Source: Phascolomyces articulosus
Taxonomy: Eukaryota > Mucoromycota > Mucoromycetes > Mucorales > Lichtheimiaceae
Direction of reading: 5' to 3'
Assembly (NCBI GenBank): GCA_025677815.1
Contig: JAIXMP010000002.1
Span: 2,046,001-2,110,000 of the forward strand
DNA: 64,000 bases
Both the position numbers and the translations under genes were made by a program. Position 1 is the first letter of the stretch. Every line of letters begins with the position of its first letter. Below are positions 11,123 to 22,290 of this stretch, one piece after another. Below the pieces are notes generated by a model, which made no database searches, had not been told where the DNA came from, and saw only the letters and a list, made by a program, of their open reading frames with translations.

Positions 11123-11621
11123 GTTGAACTATTTTTTTTTATAAATAAATGTTCTGTGAGTTTATGATATACATAGATTTATGCTAATAAGATTATTCCT
11201 GGAGTATGTGTGCCAATAGACACCTTTTGTTTTAACTTACATATTTGGTATTAATAAATATCTGTTAGATTGTATGATCAATGTAGTAGATATTCTTCAA
11301 GCTCTTGTAGCAATTAATAATAAATTGAGAAAAGAAAGGCGACAAAAGGTAAAATCATTTTTTTTTCCATCTTGAAAAATGGAGTGTAAAAAGTGTACTG
11401 GCGATCTTTACTAAAAGTGAAGGTTCTTCCGAGTACCACAAACAGAAGGCTAAGATAGGTGCTTGTTCAGAAAGGAGGAGCTGGAGACCATGCTAAACAG
11501 GATGTACAAGCGTTTGATCTGCGCATTGTGCTACCAATACTGTTGGACTCTTACGTATTTTAATAATCATTTCTGGTGCCTAGCAAAATCGGACCCGTCG
11601 GAGTAATAATTTCTGTTTATA
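11123..11621. other. Intergenic: HET upstream region
   Basis: AT-rich upstream DNA of the HET gene. I see no gene and no clear promoter element beyond scattered TATAAA-like strings. Confidence 0.35.
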
Positions 11622-11991
11622 AGGCTATTGTGAGGTCAAGAAGGTGAGCATTTCCCAAAGACTAGAAATATTCTGCAAAGGCCAGAAATGCTTGGGTCTC
11701 TCTCTACCTTTTTTTTTTTTTTTGTAAAAATGCTTACTTTCAATCGTCCATGATAATGTTCAATGATAAAGTAATGCAATACCATCTCTACTATATATTA
11801 CTATGGTTAAAATTTAATATTCTGCAATTTTCCTTACAGAAAAGTAGTAAAAGAAGTCTGTGGGGAACAGTAATCACATGACTTTTATGATGCAGTTTAT
11901 GTTGCCAGCATTTTTTGGGTCTTCGTGGATGCTGTAAATATTTCTAGTCTTTGAGAAATGTTAAAAACCTTTGACCTATATTTCCAGCCTT
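11622..11991. mobile_element. Possible short inverted-repeat element (MITE-like)
   Basis: The segment 11622-11675 and the reverse complement of 11931-11991 share a diverged repeat whose core is CAAAGACTAGAAATATT. Flanking words (AGGTCAA, AGGCT) also recur in the same order. The roughly 370-bp unit encodes nothing visible. Terminal inverted repeats about 55 bp long fit a non-autonomous DNA element, but no target-site duplication was identified. Confidence 0.4.
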
Positions 11992-14263
11992 GAACAAGCC
12001 TTCAAATTCCTTCCTAGCCTTCCTAGCCTCGCATTGGCTAGAGATACTGGTCAAAAATTAGAAATGTTGGAAAGCCTCAATGAGATCAATTTATTTTCGG
12101 GATGACTTTGTCAGTGAATCATCAAAGACATACATTCATTTATATTGTGGCATTATTGCAATATTTTATACTAACCTGTTCGGTTAGCAAACGGATGGGC
12201 AAATCAAATGAGGGAAGGCACCTTGTTTCCATATTTTGTGAGCTGTCATCTCAATGGATTTTTGCAATCTATCGCACTGGACCAAACAATTTTCTAATAT
12301 ATATATATGCGTGTATGTGAGTGTGTGTGTAAGTTTTTAACTCAAGCTATTTCCATCGTTAATAAACATGTATTCATACTCTAAGCTGGTTCATAACCTG
12401 AAATACTCCAAGCATTATACTAAGGCTGCGGTTTCTATGTAAAACATTCCTCACCACTTCTGCTATGTTGTAAAGACCAGCATATTTTAAATCCATAACC
12501 AAAACACGACACAAAAATCCTATAGTATAATCATTAATAATAATAATCTTAACACACCCATATGACATCGAAATAGAATATGATACATACCTTCACTTAT
12601 AATCCAGAAACGTTAATTTTATCCATGTTTCCGTTTTTCTTGGCGATTTGGTCAGCGCAATACTTCAAGCAATTACCTGACTTTACAAAATTTTCGCTTA
12701 GATTATGTCGAGGATGCTTTGATTCTAATAACATTGTAAGGTGACTGTTGTCACCTTCGCATGTATAGAAACTGGTCCAGTTCGAAGATGGACGATGATG
12801 ATTATATATGATTTAATCCTATAGCAAATAAATGTGTTGCTGCATTACATCACACTGTTAAATATGTTTATCTAGACGAATATTTTTACGGCTGAGGATT
12901 CAGGGAAATAGTTCTTATACTGAAAAAGAATATTCAGAAGAGCCAAGTCAAAAGCATATATGGTGACATTTAGGGTACATGTAGTTACAGTGTTTCCTCC
13001 TTTTTGTTTGTTTGTTTGATCTTATAATATTATATATACGCACCATTCCAAAAATGCAATGCTAATAATCGAAAAATATAAAATAAAATATAAAATATAA
13101 GAACAAATATTTACATTATTGTAATGACAGTTGTTTCTTACATACACTCATCATAATGATTATTATTGAGCAGTTTACTATACAACTTGTCTTGCTGAAG
13201 GATATATTGTAATCGATGGAACACAACGGGAATCTACTTTCATTAACTTTAACGCCAATCGTACCACCTATGAGTATTATATTGAAGAAAAAAGATTTTG
13301 CCTGGTGGAAGTGTTTAACCGCCTATTCACTATTATCACAACACAGTGAATCAAAAAAGGTACATCAAACCATATAACAAACAAAAGATCCATTCAAGTA
13401 GTCAAGCATTTTATTATCAACCATATAAACAAAAAAAAAATTATAAAAAGAAGAGATTTACGTATCATGCTGCATCAAATGTAACCGCCATCTATTTTAT
13501 ATACATCATTTTGATATATCATTTAAAATCATCAGCGTTATCTTTGGAAATCTCTTTGTTATACATTATATATAATACACATTCACGAATAATAAATACT
13601 CTAAAACACTATGTATCAAGTAAAAATATAGAATAGTATGCGTGATAATAAACAATGCTTCAGTATATACATCATTCTCATTGAATACTATTATGTGCAA
13701 TATAAAAATATATTTTTCTTTTTTTACACACTCTCACATCTTTTGATTGCCCATCATTATCAACATATTATATACAAAGTTATATATATTTCATCGTTTA
13801 TGTATCACATTTACCATCTCTGTCGACCAGTTCCTACCATGTTTTCCATTACTCACTGTCCTCTACAGTATGTCAAATCAAGGAATCTTTGTGCAATGAA
13901 AAACAGTTATTGCTCCAATACTCTATGCGGTCTAATGAATCAAAGTACTTGGGATGCCATATTGTTTGCTGGCAAATTTATTAGATATAAAAAGAGAGAA
14001 TATATGTAGAGGAAATAAATATTGTATGGTTGAAATAATACATGATTTATAAATAATATGTATGAAGAATGTTTAATGAAGAGAATGCGGTTGAATGCTT
14101 TGTATATAAAAATGCAGAGAAATAAATATAGAAAAAAAGAAAAAGAAAAAAAGGATCTTGTTTCATCTTGGATGATTATCATTTTTGGGAGGGGAGGGGA
14201 GAGAGTTGATAAGGGAATCTTTTTGTAATAGATTTGTAGTAGATGCCGTATTGGGGGTTTTTT
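11992..14263. other. Long intergenic gap with coding-like fragments
   Basis: No intact gene. At 13178-13351 (+) a frame of 57 codons reads like coding sequence (LAEGYIVIDGTQ, then STFINFNANRTTYEYYIEE) and is preceded by an AG. At 12625-12765 (+) a 46-codon frame begins MFPFFLAIWSAQYF and ends at a GT. These may be remnants of one degraded gene. The rest is low-complexity AT-rich DNA; the 3' UTR of the aminodeoxychorismate synthase lies at the right end. Confidence 0.3.
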
Positions 14264-17200
14264 TTAAGAATGATGTGCAGCAAGGTATTCCTTGATACTA
14301 TAAACGTAGAAAAATCAAGGATGAATCAATCATATATCCAAAAAACAAGAATATTCATTAGTTTGATATTTACCTCGGTGCAACGCTTCTAGTTTTTAAT
14401 AAGGTTTCTTTCCATTCTTGTTCCGGATCTGATAAAAATGTAATAGCACCACCTCCTCCAACAGACACTTCCACTACAGTAAAAAAAAATTGGTGAGTAC
14501 TATAAAAAATTACATACACTGAGAGAGATGGCAAAACTTACGTCCTTCTTGGGTTGGATCATCAGTAACAACAGCTGTACGAATGACTACATTGAAATCT
14601 GCACTACCATTCAATGAGAAATAACCAAGACATCCAGAATAAACACCACGAGGCCGATGTTGTTCAAGTTGATCCAATAACTGAACAGAACGAAGTTTAG
14701 GTGCACCTGTCATGGATCCAGGGGGAAAACATTTTCGAATGGTTTCTACACTATTGACATGAGGTAAAAGGGAACCTCGTACGGTAGATACAAGATGGTG
14801 GACTTTTTGATATGTTTCCACATGCATCAATTTGGGAACACGCACAGTACTAGGATGACATACTTGAGCAAGATCATTTCGGATTAAATCAACAATCTAT
14901 AATCAATGTCATATATAAATATATACAAAATCAATATTTTTTTTAATAAAGTAATCCAATAAAAAAAATTAGATCTATCCTCTTATATATGCTTACCATA
15001 AGATTTTCTGCACGTTCTTTCACATCTTGCCATAAATCTTGCTTACGTTGTTCATCTTGATCTACCCAACAGCTACCATCACATGAAGTCTCATTCTCTT
15101 CACATATACAGGTCAATACACGGCCAATGGTTCCTTTGATAGGTTTCATTTCTGCCACACCTGTGGTGGAAACACTCAGGAATCGTTCAGGACTTGAACT
15201 CAAAAGAGTCATACCACATGATGGAAATTGCAACAAGGCAGAATAAGGTGCCGGATTATTCTTGCGTAAATAATGTGTATAAAGATGTATTAAATCCGTG
15301 TGTTTTTCCAATTGATGGTCACATCTAAATCGTGTCGTTAAACAGAGTTCATACGATTCCCCTTCACCAATTTCAAGAATACATTGATCAATGGCATGAA
15401 CGTATTTTTCATGTTGCATATCAGGTGTCAATAATGAAAGATTATTTTCATCCCCCCTCTTGCCTTGAGTCGCTGTTGTCATCGGAATGTCCATTGTCGT
15501 TGTGGATATCTTAGCAACCAATATTGTCGCCTGATCTAACCAATCTTGGGCTTGTTGTTCCGTATCAAAACCAATATCTTCATTAGGATAGTGTTGATCA
15601 TTGGGATGATGAGTCGTTTTCACTAAACAACACGCTTCCACTGTTTGCGTCAAATGATCAAATCGCCAAAATCGATCGACAAATTGAAATCCAGCATCTG
15701 GTTCTCGCATACATCGAAGACAAGGATCGTTCGATTCTCCACGATGTTGACATTGTTGTTCTATTGGTGTCACATATCCTGCCATACTTTCTCGTTTCAT
15801 TTCATAACCAAAGTAACCAATTAATCCACCCTCAAATCCTTCTTTTTTATCATCGTCGCCATGCTTTGGTTCCTTCTCGAGTTGGCATTGGGATAATAAG
15901 TTGGAAATATAGGTGAAATAATCTTCTTGTTTATCTGAATGTAAATGAACATACCATTCATTGCCATTTCGATTTTGAAATCGGATCGATCGATGAAGGG
16001 TGGAATAGATCATGGTGAATGCTGGATCAATCGACAAGATGGACATTTTGGAATAATTGGATTCTTTCTATATCGCAGAGTTGATTTTTTTAGTTTCAAT
16101 TCTTTACTCCAAAAATAAGAATGTCCATAGGACTTACCCGACTACTATCAAGCCAGCTCACAGTTGGATTTGTCTCCTTCAATTGTTCAATGATAGATTC
16201 TGCATCGATCCATCCTGGCATTTTTCGTGATACGAACCGATACGTTGCCGTACTGTTACTGTTGTTATATCCATTCACATGACCAGAAAGAGTGGTTAAA
16301 TTGCATGATAAAGCACTGACTGCAGGGTCCAGTGGAGAATCAAATGAAATAATTGTCGCTTGTTGTTTATGTTGGTGATACCATATTAAGGTTTCAATGG
16401 CGAAATTACGCATCATACGCATCCCGTGTTCCGTAGAGACTGATTCAGGATGAAATTGAACGCCCCATAAAGGTAATGAACAATGTTGAAAACCCATCAC
16501 CGTGATCAATGTATTTTCTTCCTTCGTTTTTCTATTCATCTGAAGAGGTGGTTTTTGTAAGAAATGGTGGAGATCGTCGGCGTCTTCTGGCTGTGGCTGT
16601 TCAACGTAACAACCATCTGCCAAATATTTAGATGTTCGTAACGCTTCCACATCGTCATCATTTTCGTAACAATAAGCTGTAATCTTCAATGATTCTGGTA
16701 ATGCTAGTAAGAAATAAAACAGGACATATCAATAAATACTTTTTTTTTGCTCGATAAACAATATATATATATGCATATATTATAATATAAACATACATGC
16801 TTGATCCACGACTAAAGAATGGTAACGCACAGCCCAAAAGGGAGCATCGCATCCTTCAAAGATTGAATTTTCATGTTCTTGAACATGAATTTGAGACATT
16901 CGACCATGCATAATACGAGGTGCATAGGTGACTTTGGCACCTAATATATGAGCAATGCCTTGATGGCCTAAACAAATACCAAAGATAGGACGATGGTACT
17001 GACTTTGTGTAGGATCCAGTTGTGCTTCAAGAAGCGGAGTACATATTCCAAAATCCTAATTCCAATATATATGCGTTCTTTTTTTTTTAAAACGGAATCG
17101 AGCGTGGTAAAAAAAAAAAAAAAAAAAAAGGTCGGATAGATGATCTATCTAGAGGGCTTCAGAAACTAATCCCCAAGAAAACCCCTCGAGTAAATCTCCA

Positions 17201-17710
17201 AAATTCCAAGCTCCCAAGTTCAGAGATGAGTGTTTTGTTGCGGGGATTTGGTTAGGGGTTTTCCTGGGGATTAGTTTCTTTAAGTCTCCTTCTATAATTT
17301 CTCTAACTCATATACCAATTTAATTAAATAGAAAGAGACTTACTGAACTACGTTCAGGTCGTCCTGGTCCTGGTGATATAATGATGTTATGAAAATGAGG
17401 TAAAATATCTTGTTTAAATTTGGACCTATATATAGACATATAGAGTATGTGTGTGTGTGTGTGAGATTATTTTTGTTGTTGTTGTTAAGGTTGAAATAAA
17501 AGTGCCTTGGTTGTTAGTTTATAAATTTTAGTATAAAAAAGAAGTAAAAAGTATGTACCAAGTAAATTGATCATTACGAATGACTACCACATTGGTTTGG
17601 TTATTACATAGTTGTAATAAATTAAAGGTATAAGAATCGTAATTGTCAATAATAAGTGTTTTTAAACCGGACAGATCCGGATCCTTTGTTAACATGGTCT
17701 GTTTTAGCAT
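14264..17710 (-). CDS. ABZ1: Aminodeoxychorismate synthase (fused PabA-PabB, 4-aminobenzoate / folate synthesis)
   Basis: Eight exons: complement(join(14264..14297,14374..14473,14542..14896,14997..16067,16138..16703,16797..17055,17344..17425,17559..17710)), 872 aa (867 if the ATG at 17695 is used). The N-terminal class I glutamine amidotransferase has [28 protein letters not shown], the nucleophile region FGICLGHQG (Cys about 106) and WGVQFHPES (His about 249, Glu 251). The C-terminal chorismate-binding half has [54 protein letters not shown] and [11 protein letters not shown]. The bifunctional enzyme takes NH3 from glutamine and converts chorismate to 4-amino-4-deoxychorismate in the cytosol. 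All catalytic signatures are intact. Intron 2 contains an inverted-repeat element. Confidence 0.95.
17152..17289. mobile_element. MITE-like inverted-repeat element inside ABZ1 intron 2
   Basis: A 138-bp unit lies wholly inside the second intron of ABZ1. The left arm (17152-17186) and the right arm (17254-17289) are inverted copies sharing AGAAACTAATCCCCA and GAAAACCCCT, about 30 of 36 positions. The inner part continues with weaker complementarity (AAATCTCC against GGGGATTT). It codes for nothing. It enlarges the intron to 288 nt, well above the usual size here, so it looks like a late insertion. A clear target duplication was not recognised. Confidence 0.6.
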
Positions 17711-19840
17711 GTCAAAAAAAACAAAGATATTATCGAAGTTCTATTTTTTTTTTCTTTTGGGTCGGTATAAAAATGGAAAAATATGCGCAGTTGAATATTC
17801 TCCCGGTTCTCTATGATTTATTTTTTTAAGAGTCCTACGTAGTAGATGGAGAAGGCGTTCATAGTACTTATTGAACAAGCAGTAGGTAAAATGGATGGGC
17901 TACACTATCAATGACCCCTTTAATATAAGGAATTTTTTTATCTATTATGCAAGCAAATGATAAAATGAAATTAATTTAAAGCTGCTTTATTCATGTAACA
18001 AACAAAAAAGAAACAGTGAAGAAGTCGTTTCAATTGAATATACTATAGAACAAAGAAAATAAATAACCTTTCTCCATATAAACAAAACCCAATTCTTTTT
18101 GTAATTATTATCGTTATTATAGTAGTAGTATTATTCTTTTGATCAATATCCGTGATCGAAAAAAAGTACCTAGAAAAAAAAAGCATTCCCTTTATTTGGA
18201 CGTATGGCACTCATCATGCAAGAAGTCATTCTGTTATGCTTTCTTATGTTTGAGCAATTATGCACTCCTACGTACTTTTTGATCCTACATGAAAGTGTTT
18301 ATCTTACTCTAATTATTTTTTATCAAAGATTGGGTATACTTTTATATTATAAAAAGATGAACTATTCACTATCAACGCCAATAAATGCATATGCATACAC
18401 TACTGAAGGTTATCTTTACATAGGATTTACGTATAAATGTAACTCATCCACATATATAATAAGTATAAACCATTTTAGTTTCTATAAAAAAAATGACTAT
18501 ATGGGCCATCGAATAAATATACAAAGTTTGAAATGATTGGAATATATAGCAATACAGCCAATCGTCCTTAGTAATTTCATATCTAAATTCCTATTTTTTT
18601 TTGTGAAAATAAGTGTCTCTTAGTATTATATTTGTTTATCTCCTTGGACCAAAATATTGTAAACAAATATGAAATTAACAGGGAATTCATCACGGTAATA
18701 AAAAAAAGTTTAAAAATAACACACTGTTCATATATTAATATATATGAATCTCGCAACTTTTTATTAATTAAAATTACTGTACGTAGCTACGTAAAAAAAA
18801 AAGCGATGTTTATCTATGTTTAGTATATAGACCCATATATGCAACACAGGAATACAACTTCCTTTGTTTTTGATGATGATAAACCGGCACCCACGGAAGT
18901 CTTAGAACAAACAACTATAATATGCGAGTAACACACTACATGTGTTACTGTTCTACCTCTGCAATAATCCCCCCTTTTTTTATATCTCTATCCCAAGTAC
19001 GAACAATTACATTAATAATACTAGTCACCCTATAATCATGCATAGCTTTCTCCTCTACAAGAGATTTTTTCAGTTATTGTCACACAACCCGTATAGTTTT
19101 TTGTATATCTAAATCATTGAACCGAAAGGACGCGACAAAATATTTAGAGGTACAGGTCAAATAGTCTTTCACAGTAATAAAATATAAGCTTTAAACTATA
19201 CAACTTCCTTTCCGCACACTATATAAAAGAAGGCATGAATATGTGTAATTTGAAGTAAGTATTTTACTACTACATAGATATTTTAAATATTACGTACGCA
19301 CATAAGTCTAAAGTATAATTAAACTTTGGGTATATATCTACGCCATAAAATTGACAAGCGGGTTACTTTATTATTAATAATAATAATAATTAGTAAAGTT
19401 CTAAACCTTTCATTTTTTTGACGATCATGAGTGTCCTCTCCATTTAAAGGAGGCGTAGTTATTGACGATGTTTATGAACCTTATGTAAGCATTTTATGCA
19501 TAAGGATTCACCAAACAAAAGGGTTGATAATTTACCCAAATAATAAACAGATTAAGGTTTTGGTACAACTAACATATCTAGGGGATTAGACCCAGATAAT
19601 GTTGGAATCCATAATCCTAGTCAAAAACTAGGTACCAAACTCGTACCCTATTAAGGAGATGTCGATGTTTTTATGTTTCCGATACAAACAACGGCGGTAT
19701 AAGATTTTTATGGTGCGCAGACAATATCCAAGCTTCATCCAAAGATATGCAGTTGTACCAAAAGGGAAAAAAAGATGATGATGGGTAATACAAATAATAA
19801 AGAGAGTGATAGGATGAATAATGATAACATGAAGATGTAA

Positions 19841-19877
<37 letters not shown>

Positions 19878-21379
19878 GAAATGAATTCCCCTTCCCCCTT
19901 CCTCCATAATAAAATGACCTTGTTAGTGGTTCACTTCTTGTTGGCTACACACATGTTTATAAATAAGCAAAGGATTATATATTAGAATCATCTTTGGAAG
20001 AAATATATAAACTTGGTAAAAAAAAAGGAAAAGATCCGCTTACCAATAACATTTGTGAATCTTTGTTTTTTTTTTCTTATAATCGATGATGACCTTTTTT
20101 GTGTCCAACTTCTATATAATAAGCTTATTGTTGTATTAATGTCTTGATCATATCAAATCACTTGCTCAAATCAAAAAAAAGAAGTAAAAGAGATACTATA
20201 CCTGATCCGTATGAGCCACGGTGGGAAGACAATCTTATTCCAAAGGGAAAGCATGAAATATATATGACAAGAGAAAGACATCCTAGCAAATAAACATCGA
20301 TGTGCAGTAAAAGAATACATATGTGAGTACACACCAATAACTTCCAGTAGAAACAAAACAACACACTTTGTTCCCAATTCCTCCAGTACACGACATAAAG
20401 GATATCTTACCATAATAGCCATAGGTCCAAAATAGAAAGCAAGAGAGATTCGATCGATAAACAATTGATATACAAACAGGATGACAAACACTATTAAATA
20501 CTCATGAAAAAAGAGAGACACAAAAAGAATAATATGGTTATCATCATCATTTCAAAACACATTCCCTTCACTCTCACAAATCATGTACCTTTATTATAAA
20601 CCAGGAGAGAATCATCAATACCACCATGAAAGAATGATATGATGCAGACAAAACTGAGACCACTCTATATTATATATATACGTATACTAATAAAGATGGG
20701 AGTATATAAACCAAATGACATAATAAAAAAATCCGACACACCACCCGTAATTCTCTTTTTTTTATACCTAAACCTATGTTTCAAAAGTTAAAATACGGCC
20801 ACAAATTTTGACAATCACCATCGACGAGAGGAAAGAACTATGTTCTTGTGGGCCCTAACATCACCAATAATAATAGTAGTAAAAGCAAATAAGAATAATG
20901 AACTGACAACAGCAACGGACATCTTGAAAGAAAGAAAAAGGAGTAGTTTTTTTTTTTGATCTGGAAAGTAAAGATGTTGACCATGGTGGTTGTTAAAGAG
21001 ACAAACATGCTTGATAGACTTGACACACACCACTGTCAACAATAGGAGTTGGATGAGGACCTGGGATAAAGCGTATCATGATGGATGGGTGATTTGAATC
21101 TGTGGATGTATTTCTTGTTCCATGATAGAACATCTTGAACAATATATAATAATTAGGGGCCAAATGAATATGACTTTTGACACATGCATAAATAAAGAAG
21201 AGGAACCTTGAATCAAGAACAATAGAAGGATGACCAGATGAAAAAAAAAACCATGGAAAAGATTCAGCTGATGATGAAACAGATGACATGACAATACACA
21301 GTACGAAGCAAAGAATGGATAATATAATATGGCAGTATGGATAATCTATGGACACTACGTCATGAAAAAGAGTTGTATA
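17711..21379. other. Long intergenic gap
   Basis: The left end is the ABZ1 promoter. There is a (TG)n run at about 19843-19873 and many A/T tracts. A weak open frame at 18204-18536 (+) has no recognisable features. Part of the right end (about 20990-21380) may be the distal part of copy B: a minus-strand frame of 120 codons at 20993-21355 begins MSIDYPYCHIILSILCF, with a hydrophobic N-terminus, but I cannot support it as a gene. Confidence 0.35.
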
Positions 21380-22143
21380 TGGATGATACGAGGACGTGTC
21401 AAAGCATGGACCAGGTCAATCAATATAAAGGCTGTCGAGCAACAAAGATAAACCACAATTTGAGAGACCAAACATGGATTACCAATGGATATAGACAACA
21501 TAGCATGATATCAAAGAGCTTGGGTGGTCAAAGAAGATGGATGATGGACAACAACTTGGATGGAAAAAAATACGTAGTAAGTATTATCAGAGGGTGAAGA
21601 TACGACACAATAAAAACACGACACGAAAAAAAACACAGTAAGCAAAAGAAAAATAAAATTAAATGGATGATCATACCCAATGTGGATGAAAAAAGAACAA
21701 GAGGACTCCCACAGCATAGATAATCAAAGTAGACTGGTGTCACAGCAAAGAAAAAAGCCACAAATACCACAAGTAGATGAATGACACGGTGCTATATAAC
21801 ATCAAAAAGAAAGTAAAGAGTATGGATACATCAGAGGATGAACTCCCACAACATGGATGATCAAAAAGATGTGTATCAGGAAATGAAAAAGAGTTACCTT
21901 AACAAGTGTCACAAGAAGATGATGGATAGTACGAGCAGGAACCAAAGTACTTATGATGGAAGCTTCATCAACAGGACCAGAACTAGAGTGACACGGGGAA
22001 CTTGAGCACAAGGACCAAAACCAGAGAGCCATGGATGGATGGAGAAGACCTTCTTGCTTGTTGGCTGATTAGATGAATGTAGAGAATGATAAAAAAAAAT
22101 GAAGTAGAAGAAGATAGAGTGATGATTTTTTTTCTTTGACCCT

Positions 22144-22150
22144 TTTTATA
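22144..22150 (-). promoter_or_regulatory. TATA box of copy B
   Basis: TATAAAA on the minus strand lies in the conserved block CTCCTCAACGAAAACAATA..., which is shared with copy A. It is about 110 bp upstream of the ATG at 22032. Confidence 0.45.
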
Positions 22151-22241
22151 TTGTTTTCGTTGAGGAGAGGAGTCGTGGGATCTGTTTTTATTTTTATTTT
22201 TTTGACATCAAGAAAAAATACAACTAAATATTTTGAATCAC

Positions 22242-22265
22242 TGATAAAAGTATCAATTTTTATCG
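22242..22265. promoter_or_regulatory. Palindrome with paired GATA-type sites, copy B
   Basis: Counterpart of 7479-7502: TGATAAAA on the plus strand, the spacer GTATCAAT (the exact reverse complement of copy A's spacer), then TTTTATCG. One arm base differs from copy A. Confidence 0.4.
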
Positions 22266-22290
22266 AAATTAGACGAAATGAGTCTTATTT

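Larger units (their letters stand above)
21380..22290 (-). repeat. Copy B of the inverted-pair repeated transcription unit
   Basis: Read on the minus strand this copies 7446-8560: the palindrome at 22242-22265, the TATA block at 22132-22170, the leader, and a body opening with ATG at 22032 (MALWFWSLCSSSP, PVDEASIISTLV, TLVK followed by GT). Here the first frame stays open for 76 codons, whereas copy A is stopped at codon 6. Later parts share short words such as YFDxxCCGS and CFFSC in the same order. The body again carries repeats of a phrase like gatcatccatgttgtgg. Divergence is concentrated in indels. The two copies lie about 14 kb apart and point away from each other's flanks in inverted orientation. 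Confidence 0.6.

Noticed and set aside
13346..14009. Two adjacent plus-strand frames of 96 and 123 codons
   Set aside because: Rich in I, Y, H and K as expected from AT-rich DNA; no domain or signal was seen.
18204..18536. Plus-strand frame of 110 codons with a hydrophobic start
   Set aside because: The hydrophobic part is AT-driven and no promoter, homology or downstream features support a gene.
19843..19873. (TG)n run as a possible functional repeat
   Set aside because: A simple microsatellite; similar A/T, TA and trinucleotide runs occur throughout the window and need no special explanation.
20993..21355. Minus-strand frame of 120 codons downstream of copy B
   Set aside because: It has a hydrophobic N-terminus and plausible composition, but copy A shows no matching open frame, so it is described only as part of the unit's surroundings.
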